Shown piece by piece: positions 41,824 to 54,755 of a stretch of 64,000 bases of DNA. The stretch covers positions 62,001-126,000 of the forward strand of contig MU008184.1 in NCBI GenBank assembly GCA_010909165.1, given 5' to 3'. The position numbers and the translations under genes are program-made. The notes below the pieces were generated by a model. That model saw only the letters and a program-made list of their open reading frames with translations. It made no database searches and was not told the origin of the DNA. Positions within the stretch are counted from its first letter, which is position 1. Each line of letters opens with the position of its first letter. The DNA comes from Anthoceros angustus (Eukaryota > Streptophyta > Anthocerotopsida > Anthocerotales > Anthocerotaceae).

Positions 41824-44800
41824 ATGGCGCCGGTTGTACTCATGGTTTATCTCTCATCTTGGATCTTTCTGGTTTTGATTCCCCTCTGACTGAGCATCTC
41901 TTGCAATCGAACCCTGCCCTTGTCTGGAACAATAGATTGATGTTAACAGGGCTAAATGGCAAGATTAACTCTAATGTTGGTTTCTTCTGCTGGGTGCAAC
42001 AGGTAGCAGAGAAGCCCAGCATTGCAACTTCCATTTCGAATTTCCTCTCTGGTGGCAGGGTAATGACTTCCATACCTTAGCAGCTTGTGTATGGTGATGA
42101 GGATAAGGTTTTCAGGAATGATTTTAAACGGAAAAGAGGTCGTCCAGCATGTAAGTCTGAATGTCGTGAAGAGGGGTGAACAGGCCATTGTAATAGTTGC
42201 CCTCACCAATGTAGTGCTACATTGATGTCCTGAGTTTGTTGCTTGGCGCAGATGACGACGAGGAAATCTTACCTGGATGTCCATGAGTTTGATGGGACGT
42301 TTAGGGGTCAGCATGTGCGCTACAAAGTGACATCTGTCATTGGACATGTTCTCAGGTAGCATAGTCTTTGCTGAACTTGAGCCTGTTCCAATGTCCAAGA
42401 GTTTGGTTGAGCACGCAGTTGACAATGCCGTTGCTCTGTTTCAGTATCGACTTTCCACCCAAGTATCAGAATTGGGACACCACAGACCCGTTTGAGCTCT
42501 TCACTGCGCCAACAATAAAGAGTGAAGCAAATCCCAAGGCAGGACTGCATGCAAGACTGAAGCTCTTAAGGTTTTGTTTGATTTCACTTGCAGTTCAAGA
42601 TGAGTAGTACTTGGTGCACATGTTCCTGCAGGCTCATGTTTGTAAGCATCTGCAACAAGAGGCACGTGGATGTGATGCCCTTGTTCTGTGGCTGGATTGT
42701 GATCGTGAAGGGGAAAACATTTGCTTTGAAGGTAGTTATGCCACCAGCCATCTGCACTTTCCTTTCCCCTTTCCTTCACATGGGCTACGGACATTTGTGT
42801 TGCCAGCTTGCCAAGAAACCTGATTATTGGACCATGTCACGTTTGCAGTCATGGAAAGTGTCGTACCTGTTATGAGGAAGGGTCAAGGGCAGCAGCAAGT
42901 TTTTCGGGCACGCTTCTCTGCTATTAGCGAGAAGGATATTCACACTGCAATGAGATCTCTTGTTGAACCCAACAAGAATGAGGCCCTTGCGGTTGATGCT
43001 CGCCAGGAGATTGACTTAAAAGTGGGTGTAGCATTCACTCGCTTCCAGACACGATTCTTTCAAGGCAAATATGGCAACCTTGATTCCAGTGTCATATCGT
43101 ACGTTTTTGTTCTGCGGTGGACCTAGACTTTGCTGTTATTGCAATCGTTTGACACACTAGGTTTGGTTGCATAGAGGAAAGCCTGAAATTTCAAAAGAAT
43201 GCGTTAAAGGCATAGAATAATTATGATCGGGTCTATTCGGTTGTAGCTTGTAGACTCACCATTTTATTTTTTCCTCAAGGTTTCTCTCAGTGAGCCATAT
43301 GTTATTAACATAACGTTCTGTGGTTAATGTTCCAGGTATGGACCTTGCCAAACGCCCACGCTTGGCTTCTGTGTGGAGCGGCACATTGCAATATCAACGT
43401 TCACTCCTGAGCCTTTCTGGATTGTGCGTCCCCATGTGAACAAGGGTGGACACTTTATTCTACTGGAATGGGACCGTAGCAGACTGTTTGATCGTGATGT
43501 AAGCTGATAATCTGGTCAAATATCCTTGCAGTCATACAAAGTCTAGTCAGTCAAGTTGGATGCAACTCTATCAGCTTAGTGTTATTTAATGGCCTGCAAG
43601 ATGCTATCCTTGCCACAGGTCTGATACCACTCACTGTTATCTGCCAGATAGCTGCAATTTACCAAAAGCTGGTGCTGGATGCTGGGGCCTTGAGAGTGAG
43701 CGACGTGGTGAAGAAGGATGATCGTAAGGGTCGTCCAACTGGACTTAACACAGTTGACATGCTGAAGGTGAGTAAGGATTTCGTTTTGCATGACTGCAGT
43801 TTTTCTCAGTGCTATTCAGATTTGCTGTTGGATTGTATTGGTCTTGACAACTTGCCCTTCCATGCATTTCAGATAGCCTCAAGTGCTCTGAATATGGGGC
43901 CCCATCATGCAATGCAAATTGCTGAAAGACTCTACATTCAAGGCTATATGAGGTCTGGTTGTGTTTTTGTACTTCACCCTTCTGCATGATCTGAAATTAT
44001 TCTTTTGAGGAGAAATCTGTACCCAGCATGTTGAGGATGAAACTTGCTACGTCTGTCATCTGGGCATGTTTGGCACTGTACAGTTATCCTCGCACAGAAA
44101 GTACTGCATATCCAGCAAGCTTTGATATAAAGGGATCCCTGGCTCTCCAAAGAAACCATCCTATCTGGGGGGACTATGCACTGTCTCTTATGGCAAGTGG
44201 ACCACATCCACCAAAGGGTGGAGTTGATGTTGGTGATCACCCCCCTATTATCCCAATGCGATCAGCGACAGAGGCTGAACTTGGAGGAGGTGACATGTGG
44301 AGACTATATGAGTATGTTACACGACATTTTCTGGGAAGTGTTAGTCCTGATTGCAAGTACACACGGTGAGCCCCTTCCTATAGCATAGGCAACAAGGCTT
44401 TCAGTCAACAGGAATAGTAGCCCTTGCAGTTCATCTTTTGTGGATCACAGTATGTGTGTGGCGTAACCTTGTAGGACCAAGGTTGTGCTCACTTCTGGAG
44501 GAGAGAAGTTCTCTTGTAGCGGCAGGACCTTGATTTCACCAGGATTTACTGCTGTTATGCCCTGGCTTGCCATTACAGATGAGGGCTTACCACCATTTTC
44601 AATTGGTGAATCGGTGCCATTTACGGAAGTAGAACTTTACCAGGTACTGTTCTGCTTACAGGTTGTCTGCAGCTTCTTTCTGTTCCCTGCAACCCTGCTG
44701 GTTTGACGTGGGCTATTGTGCTGCATGCAGGGACGCACTTCTCCTCCAGACTACTTGACAGAAAGTGAACTCATCACACTAATGGAGAAGCATGGAATTG

Positions 44801-46160
44801 GCACAGATGCATCAATCCCTGTGCACATCAACAATATATGCGAGCGAAACTATGCTCAGGTGCTGCTTCTCCCATCAATTCAAGGCGGTTCGCAGCTCAG
44901 CCATTGTGGTACTAGCTATTTGGAACTAATATACTTGCTGAAATTCAGGTTCAAGCTGGAAGGCGTGTGGTACCTACTGCTCTAGGGGTCACCTTGGTTC
45001 GTGGGTATCAGACTATTGATGTAGATCTGTGCCTTCCAGACATTCGACGGTTTATCGAGCAGCAAATAACCCTCATTGCCAAGGGGCAAGCAGATTATAA
45101 GCTTGTTGTTCATCACTCGTTACGCGATTTTGCTGCAAAGTTTGCATATTTTGTGAGCCAGGTGTGATCCTCACTTTCTCTCCAGGCACCCTGCAAGTAG
45201 AATCCTAGGTTTTTGCAGGAGGTGGTTTAAGTCTAACGGGGATGAGCTGGTGTTCAGATTGAGCGAATGGATTCCCTGTTCGAAGCTCAATTCTCACCTT
45301 TGGCTGAATCTGGCAAGCCCTTGAGCAAGTGCGGCAAGTGCAGCCGGTACATGAAGTATATTGCGATGAGACCGGCCAGACTGTATTGTCCCACATGTGA
45401 AGAGGTCCATGCACTACCTCAGCATGGCTCCATCAAGGTAGGCAATCCAGCTGCTTGGCAGTTCACAACGAAATTTTCAGGGGTAGCTCTGCTGAGCCTA
45501 TGCACTGTCTTGCAGCTGTACAAGGAATTGACGTGTCCCTTGGACAACTATGAGCTTGTCCTTTTCTCGCTAGCTGGACCGGATGGGAAGTCATACCCTC
45601 TATGCCCTTATTGTTACAACCACCCACCGTTCGAAGAAGCTGATCAGGCGTTTGGAGGTGTTGGAGGGAAGGAGACAACTAAAGGTGGACATTCTGGTGG
45701 CATGCCCTGCACTCACTGTCTGCACCCCACCTGTCGACACTCTCTGATCAGGCAAGGCGTGTGCGCATGCCCTGAGTGCGATGGAACCTTGGTTCTGGAT
45801 CCTGTCAGTGCTCCCAAGTGGAGGCTTGACTGCAACAAATGTAGCTGCCTGGTTTACCTTCCTCACAATGCCCACAGAATAGTCACCACAGAAGAGCATT
45901 GTGAGGAGTGTGGCTCTATCATCCTCGAGGTGGACTTCAACAAGAACTCCACCCCTCTTCCAGATAAGGCCACTTTACACCGAGCCTGCGTCTTATGTGA
46001 CGACCTGCTGCACTCTCTGGTGGAGGTGAAGCACGGAAAATCTTTCTTCAGAAGGTCGGGAAGGGGTAGAGGACGAGGGAGAGGAAGAGGGAGGGGTAGA
46101 AGTAGAGGGAGAGGGAAGAAGAGTGGCGAGGATCCCCGAATGAGCTTCAGAGACTTTTAG
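41824..46160 (+). CDS. TOP3B: DNA topoisomerase III beta (type IA)
   Basis: Predicted 868 residues (human TOP3B 862). Exons: 41824-41844, 42003-42059, 42252-42355, 42445-42538, 42632-42731, 42849-43098, 43336-43498, 43648-43767, 43873-43952, 44084-44365, 44475-44643, 44731-44859, 44949-45161, 45258-45437, 45516-46160. Lengths sum to 869 codons. Toprim: [11 protein letters not shown], then [15 protein letters not shown]. Core: [32 protein letters not shown]. The catalytic Tyr is Tyr331 in [23 protein letters not shown] follows. Four or more C-x2-C zinc fingers occupy the C-terminus, ending in a [13 protein letters not shown]-type RGG-like tail that in animals binds RNA. The enzyme relaxes single-stranded DNA and RNA topology. 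The first exon encodes only seven residues. Intron 4 is GC-AG. TOP3A is excluded by the [22 protein letters not shown] region. Confidence 0.96.
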
Positions 46161-49037
46161 GAGCATTTTTTCTTTTTCTATCGGCACTCTTAGGAACTTT
46201 GACAAATGTACTTCCTAACACTATGCAGCGGTGTCTGACGCTGGAAGGGTGGTATTTTATATCCAGGTTCCGTGCACATGTCCATTCACGGTACCGAAAG
46301 GTGTTGTTGCAACTAGTGTCTCACCCGTGTGTGGTTCATGGAAACACGTCTGCTGGTGTCTGTGGTTGTGGAGGCTCGCGGATTGCGGCTGCCCTCTAGA
46401 GTCAGCTAAGGTGTCCATTTTGCGGGAGCCGAAGTTGTTGTGTAGTTTTCAATTAGTCTTCTGGTGGTGGGTTGTGGGCAGCTCATTGCAGGCAGGAGGG
46501 GTACGTGTACATACACGGTAAGGTGTAACGTGCCCATCTCCAGTCCGAGATGGTCCGGGAGACAGGCCATCAATGGCTTGCCAAGCAACCCCTGATCTGT
46601 TCACCAGCAGAGAGTACTGAACACCTACAGACATGCTTTCGAGATCCCAGGACCACTGTTCTAGCACGTATAGGCTGCCATATGTTGAATGAGGTGTTTG
46701 GATAAGTTGTGACTCGGAAAAGCAAGGCACTGTTTCTGCACCTGACCAAGACATATTAGACTACATAGAAACGTGGGGCGGTGTGTTAGTGTGACGCCCC
46801 TCGCACTCACAGTGGGCCTCTTGGGTGTGGGCCTGGTAGGGTGAAAGGTGGAGCACGCTAGAAGAGGAGATGCACATGGAGGAACTGGCAGGATAGAGAC
46901 GGCGAGGAAGGGGAGATGGAGATGCGGTGCGCTGTCCAGAAATGGCGTGAGGTAGAAGTGGGCCACCCACCAGCAGCATTAGAGGCCGGTTGCACTCCCA
47001 TGCCCCGCTAGCAGTAAGGTACTTCACGAGCTTGCACGCCGGACGCCCTAGGCCGGAAGAAAGCAACGGGAGCTGCGAGCTCAGCCATGGGCCGTGTACT
47101 GCCCTGTCCCAGACCTGCCTGAGAAGTGGGCATCTCCTCTGTCTGGGAGCCGTGGCACTCTCTCCTCTTCCACTGTTGGGGACTGTGACTCTCAGTCACG
47201 GTTGTCTGGCTGGATGCTGGATGGATCATCTCGGAGGTGCTGCCGCTGTTGCGTCACCTTGCCTGCTTTATTCTGCTATCTTCGTACTCTCATATTCTGG
47301 CCTATTAAATACGGAGGGGAATCAATTCCCCACCTCCCCTCCAATGAAGGGACGGCTCACATAGCTGTTGGTCACATGGGTCAGATTCGGGCAGGGCAGT
47401 TTATGAAGCATCGGGAAGCCGGTTGCAGGCGTCTCAACGTCCTTAATCATAACTTGTACGTAGCATCACCCCTGCAAATGGCCCGTTGATGCAGCCATCA
47501 TCCTGCCACATGTGTGCGTGCTTCCACGCTTGTTGACTGGCCAATACCATAGAAAACACAAGTGCCCCCATGTACTGTGACAGGATGTCTTTGTACATAC
47601 ATTAACAAGGTCGTGTAGTACAGGGCACCTCCTCTTCCTGTGTATGTACATACATGTGCATGTACAGCTAGCTTCCCTGGAAGTTTGAACAAGTCTCGGG
47701 GGAAACCCTAGACGACCTCCAGAAAACCCTGACGCTGCAGACTTGCAAAAATCTACCAACCCAACATGGACGACATTTTCCGACTTGCGAGCGGCAAGCA
47801 TGTAGACTATGCTAGCAGCGACTGCCGAATGCATTCATGACCGACGGTGCTGGGACCTGGGTCAAGGTCGGCAAGCCGCATTGAAGCACAAGAAGACGTC
47901 ACACACAGGCTTGACATGTGGGAGCTGGCCTTCGAGTTCAAGTGAGGACCTGCCTTGCCGGATTTGCCAACTGGATCGCTCCCCATTTCCTGGCAGGAAC
48001 CACAGCATGACGCCAGCCGATGCTGCACCGGTACCGGATCGAGTAACGACTCACAAAGAGGCATGTATGTATACACAATCAAGTCGTACGCACATACGTA
48101 CGCGATATGGTAAGCACAACTTGCCACACGGTAAAACCAAGCGATCCAAGTTCATCCAACCAGGCCCATCCTCCCTCGGGTGCAGTGAATCTGTGACTCG
48201 GCACCTACTGCCTGGCGACAAAAAGATCCGAGCGGGCTGCTATTGGTCCCATGTGATTTCTGCGCTGGCTCACTGGCCTGAAACACAACTGTCGTCGAAC
48301 AGCAACCCTAAACCTAATAACCAACCACAGGCCGCCCTGGCTGCCTCCTCCACTCACAGGCCCTGTACACTCCTTCCTTGCTCGGCCAGTCCAGTCTGGG
48401 CTGTCAGTCGGTCTGCCTTTTGCCTTGCGAGTGCCACCCCAGGAGCACGGCAGCTCCATTATTTTTCATCCCTGTTCGATGTCCGACGGATCCATGAAAC
48501 GAGGGAACCCGGCTAAAGATACACATTTCCCTGGACCCTGCCTCTTTACCGAGGCGGGGCATGCGCATCGCGTTCCCCCGACCCTGTTCCTGATTGCACA
48601 GTCTTCCGGAGCCCCGCTGGATGTGGCCAGGAGATTGAGGGATCACCCAAGGCTTTAGCGTCCACTACTGTAGGCCGTGCGCCCTTTACAACTACGCATC
48701 ATCGCAGACTGCTATCCTCTCATATCTGAATGTTTTTCGTTGGGGAGCGCATGTGACATGGAGTTGTTGATTGTCGTCCAAATCCTGCTCCATAGCGCTA
48801 GCTGGTCAAGTTTCTCTTCGCCTTGGGATTTGAGCAAATGAGCTGGCTCAAACCCTTCTTTTCGTTTTCCCATACTACATAGATCAACCAAAACATTGAA
48901 TTTAGACCTTGTAGATTATCTTTTAATACAATCTACGGGATATATGTAGTATATGTCCACAAGAAGTCTATTATGTGTATGGTTCTCTAAGGCCATCTAT
49001 AGTACTATAAATGCTTGCGTAAGTGGGGCCACATAAA

Positions 49038-49190
49038 AGTTGAGTCCTGCGAACGGGGTACTCTATAACTGCAGCCGGCGGAAAAGTTAGTTGAGTCCTA
49101 TGAACGGAGTACTATATAACTGCAGCCCGCGAAAAAGTTAGTTGATTCCTATGAACGGCGAAAGTACTCTATAACTGGCCGTGGAAAATT
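49038..49190. repeat. 51-bp tandem repeat, three diverged copies
   Basis: Units begin AGTTGAGTCCTGCGAACGGG (about 49038), AGTTGAGTCCTATGAACGGA (about 49089) and AGTTGATTCCTATGAACGGC (about 49140), each followed by GTACT-TATAACTG. Confidence 0.85.
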
Positions 49191-49435
49191 TTAGTCATGA
49201 GGATTGAGTACTTGGCTACTGGTAAAGAAGTTAGCCGTTAGGTATATATGGACACTAGATTCGTAAAGAAGTTAGTCGTTGGCATGTAAGGACACAAGAT
49301 CTCTGATGCGAATAAAATCAATATAGAGATATATGTCCAAGCTGTGCAATCCGAATCCCGGCCAATCCTAGTACATGCAGTGCATAATGACAATTTCGAA
49401 CACAGTCCGGTCGTTCGCAACTCGTCACATCATTC

Positions 49436-49535
49436 AGTAGGACGCGCTCTCGATTTCCTTGTCCTTCACTTCTCATATGATATTTAGTAGGATGAGCTCT
49501 CGATTTCCTTATCCTTCACTTCTCATGTGATACTC
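49436..49535. repeat. 50-bp tandem repeat, two copies
   Basis: AGTAGGACGCGCTCTCGATT with TCCTTGTCCTTCACTTCTCA, starting at 49436, is repeated from 49486 with a few substitutions. Confidence 0.85.
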
Positions 49536-51535
49536 TTTGCGGATCCTTCACGACTTGTCACATCATTCGACAACACATGTTCTCAAATTTCCCTATCCTC
49601 CATGTACATGTTTCTCATCCGTAACTTCTTTCGACTTCCTAGTCAAAATCAGAGTACGCGTTTTGCACATGAGTTTAAACATGAGTGTACTTTGTTCATG
49701 ATTCATACTGAGTCCTTGTGAAATCGCGTGTTACATACATATGGAGCTGTTGTTTATTAATATTTGATCATCATTCTATCACACTGTGTACTACATTGTA
49801 AGCCGATGCATGCACTTTATAGCCTGTTAGCATGAGGCGGCCATGCGCCGAGGGAGCCGCGGTGGGAACTGTGGTATGCGAGATAAAACTGGCGTCATTG
49901 CCGGGTTTGGGTTTCGATCCCGATCCCTATCCCTGGGAGAACGGTTGCTGATCAGTGCAGTCCAGTAAGCTCAAGTAATGCAGATTTTGCACCAATCTGA
50001 TGACTGGGCTGCATCCTCCTGACTGCCGGCCACTCTCTGACTCCTGACTGCTACAAACACAACATACGGCATGTACAGTATTTTTGTGTGGAGGAGATGG
50101 CGGCAGCCTTCCAGCCAGCTCCACTGTCTGACACCTTCTCCCACGCCCCCTATTAACAACACGTACCTGTAGCCTGTTATCCGCGACTGCCCAAAGGCCG
50201 TCTCTGTAACACCTTGTTTTTAACTCGCGCGCTAAGCTCCAGGATTAGCACACATTCAAACAAAGCCAAAGCCGGGCATGGCCGGGCCGAGTGCATGTTG
50301 GGCTCCGACTCCCGATCCAACAACAGAAGAAAAGAATCCTTGCTTGGAAACACATGTTTGGGGAATCACGACCAACTCTGGGTATTCTTCCCTTGCCAGC
50401 TGCCAGCCTTGGTGGAATATACATTTGATTTCGCATCTGCATCTCGATGCGCTCCCCCCTCCTTTGACTTGGATTCAAAGTTTTGAATTGAAACAAGTGA
50501 ATTTCGGCACTGCACTCTCTGGCTCTCGGAGTCCAGCCGAGTTCGGTGATATTTCAGGCCGTGGCAAGCGGCGAGCAGGGCTCCCGGATATTTGTTTATG
50601 ACGGTTCCGGGCGGCGGTTCCGGGCGGCGGTCCCGGTCACCCACGCGTACACGCGTCTGCTTACCCGAGCCGCTCCCGGATTGTGTCCGCGTATCGTATG
50701 TGTGCGTGCGACGGGTAGCCTTCTGCCACGAGGATATGGACGGCGCGGGGAGGGTAATCAAACCCCGGGTTGGGCCCCCCCTTGCCGCTGCCGCCTTCGG
50801 GGAAGCAGCGCTGCTGGCCCGCACTTGCCCGGTCTGTTCAAGGCCGAGAGCGGGCGGGTAAGAGTGAACAGTGATGGAGAGAGGGGAGAGAGTGGTAGAG
50901 CGAGAGGCTGAGCGAGCGAGTTCCAGAGAGAGGGAGAGAGTGGTAATGCGGCTTTAAGGAAGGGTCCTGCGTCTTGCTGCAGGGTTGAAGCGCTTGCCAT
51001 AGCTGATGAGCTGTGCGTGACTGGGAGAACAGCGTGAGCGAGTGAGCGCGAGAAGCACACAAGTAGAAGCGGACGCAGAAGCAGTCTCGGAAGCGGAGTC
51101 CAGTTGAGCAGGGCTTGTGGCCTGTCTCCCTCCTTCCTCTTGTCAACGTAAGTCGGCAGAAGAAGAAGCCTCTGGGTGTGGTGGCGGTGGCGGTGCCGGT
51201 GGCGGTTGGCTGTCTTGTATGTGAAGCCTGCCAGGGGAGACCATTCTGCCATCACTCCTGCATCTTGTAGCTCGCGACCGGGGCTTGCTGTCGGTGTCGT
51301 CGAGACCGGGGAACGTGGCCGCAACACAGCCTGGGGTTGCGGTGCTGAGGGGAAGCCTACATGTTGGCAGGGGATGCGGTTCTGGTGAGGGTGAGGTGAC
51401 GATGCGGAAGGGATCGCGGCTGCTGTTGCTGTGACGGAGCGGAGATCTGCCTGAGCTGCTGCTCAATATTGAGTGTTGGTGAAGTGAAAAGCTTGTGAGT
51501 GGAGTGGTGTGCGGTGTCGGTGTCGGTGTGCGGGT

Positions 51536-53830
51536 ATGGCATTCCCTTCCGAGCCTACGTCGGGGGGAAGTGCGAAGGATCCTCCTGCGGAGCACAGGAG
51601 GAAGTATACGGAGTTAGGGGCCCGGCCTTCTCCGCCCTCGCTCATGAGGCGGAGGTGGCCGGTGTTTGTGTCGGCGGGGTCGCCGTCTAGTCCTTCGGCG
51701 ATGTCGCTGGTGCGGCTTTTGATCGGGCTGGTGCAGGATGTGGCGGCTTGCGAGAAGCCGCGGGTTGTGCAGCGGAGGAACGCGGCGAATATCATGCGGA
51801 GGATCAAGTTGCTTTCGCCATTGTTCGAGGAGCTGAAGGATAACCGCCCGCCTCTGCCGCCTTCTGCGGTTCTGGCCTTCCGGGAGCTGCATGTGATTCT
51901 CCAGCGGGTGAAGCTGTTGCTCGATGATTGCAGGGAAGGGAGTTGCATGTTCTTGCTCATCGAGAACGAGGCGGTGGCGAGGGACTTTTTTGACCATACG
52001 CAGCAGATCGCCGGTGCCCTGGAAGGTGTGCCCTTGGAGTTGCTCGATCTGTCGGACGAGGTGAAGGAGCAGATAGAGCTGGTGCGGGCGCAAGTGAAGC
52101 GGGCCAAGATCTATCTCGATCCGCAGGAGGAGCAGCTGAGGAATGAGGTGCTGGAGCTGCTCAAAGAAGTAGAGAGAAAAGAAGCGCCAGAAACCGGACG
52201 CCTTGGTTCCTTGTTTCAGCGGCTGCGCCTGTGCAATACCAGGGACTGCCAGAGAGAGATGCAGCTGCTGGAGGAGGAGATGTCCAATCAGCTTAGCAGC
52301 AGCAAGGATGTTGCTGCCTTCATCAACAGTTTGATCAGTTTTGTGAGATTTGGCAAGTGTGTGTTGTACGGCGTTGCGGAGATCGAGCCGGATAGTCCCC
52401 GAGACCTGTCCAGAGCTAACTCTAGCTCGGAGGTGTCCACCAGCGGCCAGGACACGCTCGTCAACCCCCCCGACGAGTACCGGTGTCCAATCAGTCTGGA
52501 TCTGATGAGAGACCCTGTGATAGTTGCTACAGGTCAGACTTATGATCGGGCGTCCATCGTTCGGTGGCTGGATGCAGGCAACTCTACATGCCCCAAGACT
52601 GGACAGAAGCTCATTCATGTGTCTTTGATTCCCAACTATGCCCTGCGAAGCCTCATCAGCCAGTGGTGCGAGGATAATCGTGTTCCTTTTGACAACTTTG
52701 ACAAGGACAGCAGGCATGCAGGGGTTGATCATATCGAGATTACTAAGGCAGCTTTGGAGGCTACCAAGATGACTGCTGCATTTTTGGTCGGGAAGTTGGC
52801 AACAGGCTCTCCTGAGGTGCAGAAGCAGGTAGCTTACGAGTTGAGACTGTTGGCTAAGTGCGGGATGGACAACCGGATGTGTATTGCGGAAGCGGGGGCT
52901 ATCCCGTTCTTGGTCCCTCTGCTTGCCTCCAGAGACTCCAAGACTCAGGAGAACGCCGTGACGGCTCTTCTTAATCTTTCCATCTATGAGAATAACAAGA
53001 AGCTTATCATGGCCGCTGGGGCTTTGGATCCCATCTTGGATGTGCTTAAGGATGGCATCACTATGGAGTCCAGGGAGAATGCTGCAGCCACCCTCTTCAG
53101 CTTGTCAGTCGTTCATGAGTACAAGATAACCATTGGCAATAGGCCTTCAGCCATACCGGCGTTGGTTGATCTTCTTAGGGAGGGCACCACCAGAGGGAAG
53201 AAGGATGCTGCTACGGCTCTCTTCAACCTTTCTTTCTACCAGGGCAACAAGCTCAAGGTTGTTGCTGCTGGAGGCATCCCTCTACTGGTGGACCTTCTCA
53301 CAGACGAGAGAGCGGGACTCACTGACGACGTGCTGGCAGTGTTGGCCATCCTAGCTGTGAGTTCTGAAGGCCTCAACGCCATTGCTCAAACTGCAGCTAT
53401 TCCAGTGCTGGTGAACTTGTTGAGATTCGGATCAGCCAAGGGAAAGGAGAACTCCATTGCTGTACTGCTGGCCTTGTGTAAGAACGGAGGAGATGATATC
53501 ATCCAGATGGTTTTCAAGATGAACACTGCTATTCCCTCACTCTACACGTTACTCACCAACGGCACCTTGAGGGCCAAGAGGAAGGCAAGCTCTCTACTGA
53601 AGACTCTCCACCGGTGGGAGCCGAGTGCAGTGAATAATGCTGCTGCCCAGGGACATTTCCGGGATGCTGGACATCACAACGTGCGAGTGGAACCATCAGG
53701 ACCCCAGGTGATCTCACAGCCTCCCGTAGCAAGTTTGAACCATGCCAACCAGCGGGACCCGGTGTTCACCGCTCAGCAGAACAACTTGCACGACATCACC
53801 TCTCGGTTTTCCAACTTGGTGAGTGTCTAA
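51536..53830 (+). CDS. U-box E3 ubiquitin ligase with ARM repeats (plant PUB, UND-U-box-ARM class)
   Basis: Intronless ORF of 764 residues from the ATG at 51536; an in-frame GTG 27 bp upstream is not used. The N-terminal U-box N-terminal domain (about residues 55-300) includes QRRNAANIMRRIKLLSPLFEEL, KLLLDDCREGSCMFLL and DEVKEQIELVRAQVKRAK. The U-box follows at about 316-390: DEYRCPISLDLMRDPVIVAT, GQTYDRASIVRWL, STCPKTGQKL and PNYALRSLISQWCE. ARM repeats cover about 400-705. The architecture and UND are closest to Arabidopsis PUB16/17 (ACRE276) and relatives, cytosolic or membrane-associated E3 ligases often acting in immunity and signalling. Which substrate it targets cannot be inferred. A long GA-rich leader precedes the start. 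Confidence 0.95.
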   Translation: MAFPSEPTSGGSAKDPPAEHRRKYTELGARPSPPSLMRRRWPVFVSAGSPSSPSAMSLVRLLIGLVQDVAACEKPRVVQRRNAANIMRRIKLLSPLFEELKDNRPPLPPSAVLAFRELHVILQRVKLLLDDCREGSCMFLLIENEAVARDFFDHTQQIAGALEGVPLELLDLSDEVKEQIELVRAQVKRAKIYLDPQEEQLRNEVLELLKEVERKEAPETGRLGSLFQRLRLCNTRDCQREMQLLEEEMSNQLSSSKDVAAFINSLISFVRFGKCVLYGVAEIEPDSPRDLSRANSSSEVSTSGQDTLVNPPDEYRCPISLDLMRDPVIVATGQTYDRASIVRWLDAGNSTCPKTGQKLIHVSLIPNYALRSLISQWCEDNRVPFDNFDKDSRHAGVDHIEITKAALEATKMTAAFLVGKLATGSPEVQKQVAYELRLLAKCGMDNRMCIAEAGAIPFLVPLLASRDSKTQENAVTALLNLSIYENNKKLIMAAGALDPILDVLKDGITMESRENAAATLFSLSVVHEYKITIGNRPSAIPALVDLLREGTTRGKKDAATALFNLSFYQGNKLKVVAAGGIPLLVDLLTDERAGLTDDVLAVLAILAVSSEGLNAIAQTAAIPVLVNLLRFGSAKGKENSIAVLLALCKNGGDDIIQMVFKMNTAIPSLYTLLTNGTLRAKRKASSLLKTLHRWEPSAVNNAAAQGHFRDAGHHNVRVEPSGPQVISQPPVASLNHANQRDPVFTAQQNNLHDITSRFSNLVSV

Positions 53831-54755
53831 GCCCAAGGCTGAGAGTGAAGTCAATTCTTCGCAGGGTTCTTGGATTTGAGAGGATGGGTTTTGGTAAAAA
53901 GTAGCCGAGAGTCGGATCAGGAGCTCTTGCAAGTCGCCTGAGTTTTATCCAGTGAAGTAAAGTCCATGTCGGGCTTCATGGCATTGGGTCTGTCATGGTG
54001 TTGGTTGGACGAATCACCTGAAGCACGGCATCAACCTGCCACCCTCGCCATGGAATCAAGAGGCTCCGGCAGTTGAGTCTATAGAGGGCATTCTTTTCGT
54101 TAGAGTATGTATCTCAAGGGGAAGTCCTGATGTACATATGTGACGAGTCTCATGGTTTCGTGGTGATCTATTCATCGATTCTTTTCACTCAATTCAATAA
54201 AAGCTTCCGCAAGGAGTCCCGCTCTCAAGTGCGTGTGCCCTCCCAATACCCGCCGTATCTCTTCTTTCCACCTCCCCCTCCTGACAAAAGCTGTCCACTC
54301 TCTCACCTCTGTTCAGCAAGCAGCACGCAAAGATCCGCCCATCCTGGGCCACACCGGTTGAATCGCCGTCGAAAGCGCGCCCAAGTTGGGCAGTTGAGCT
54401 CGGCGGTAGCGTGACTGACCCTCACCGTGTCGTCACCAATCCGCCTTCTGGAGTCATCTAGAAGCCGTCAGTCACCGGGATTTGTTAGACAGACTTATAG
54501 CAGCACCCCGGCTGTATGCTGTATCGCTGTATCCGGCGGCCAGGTCAAGAATCGTATCTTATGTACAGATGTCATAAGCTAGATTCAGCTAACAACATTA
54601 TCTATACCTACTGCTAAAAAAACGCTAACTACATTACCTGTCACTAACCATGAAACTGCAATCACACGAAGAACGATGGACACCAGCGGCAGCAGCTCCA
54701 GCCATGGTTGATCTAGCTTGTGCGACTGACAATCGTGCACGCGACTGTGAACAGA
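53831..54755. other. Intergenic region, no recognised gene
   Basis: About 0.9 kb containing the 3' end of the U-box gene (an AATAAA occurs at about 54196) and the promoter of the GST-like gene. Confidence 0.45.

Larger units (their letters stand above)
46161..51535. other. Gene-poor spacer, 5.4 kb
   Basis: No ORF here shows a recognisable domain, although several reach 100-235 codons on both strands (for example 47809-48516 plus) with overlapping frames, as expected by chance in GC-rich DNA. It contains two tandem repeats (49038-49190, 49436-49535), further TACATACATGTA-like motifs (47590-47670, 48063-48105), and a purine-rich GAGAGG tract (50873-50945), probably in the leader or promoter of the U-box gene. 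Confidence 0.45.

Noticed and set aside
47809-48516. 235-codon plus-strand ORF in the 46-51 kb spacer
   Set aside because: No recognisable domain or biased codon pattern; competing ORFs overlap on both strands, consistent with chance.
49860-49935. tRNA-like T arm (TTGGG, TTTCGAT, CCCGA)
   Set aside because: The acceptor pairing is only about five base pairs, and no D arm or anticodon arm can be drawn.
51509-51535. Nine extra N-terminal codons of the U-box protein
   Set aside because: The first codon is GTG; the first ATG is at 51536 and fits better as the start.
51614-52732. 372-codon minus-strand ORF under the U-box gene
   Set aside because: Antisense to the U-box N-terminal and U-box domains, without recognisable motifs.
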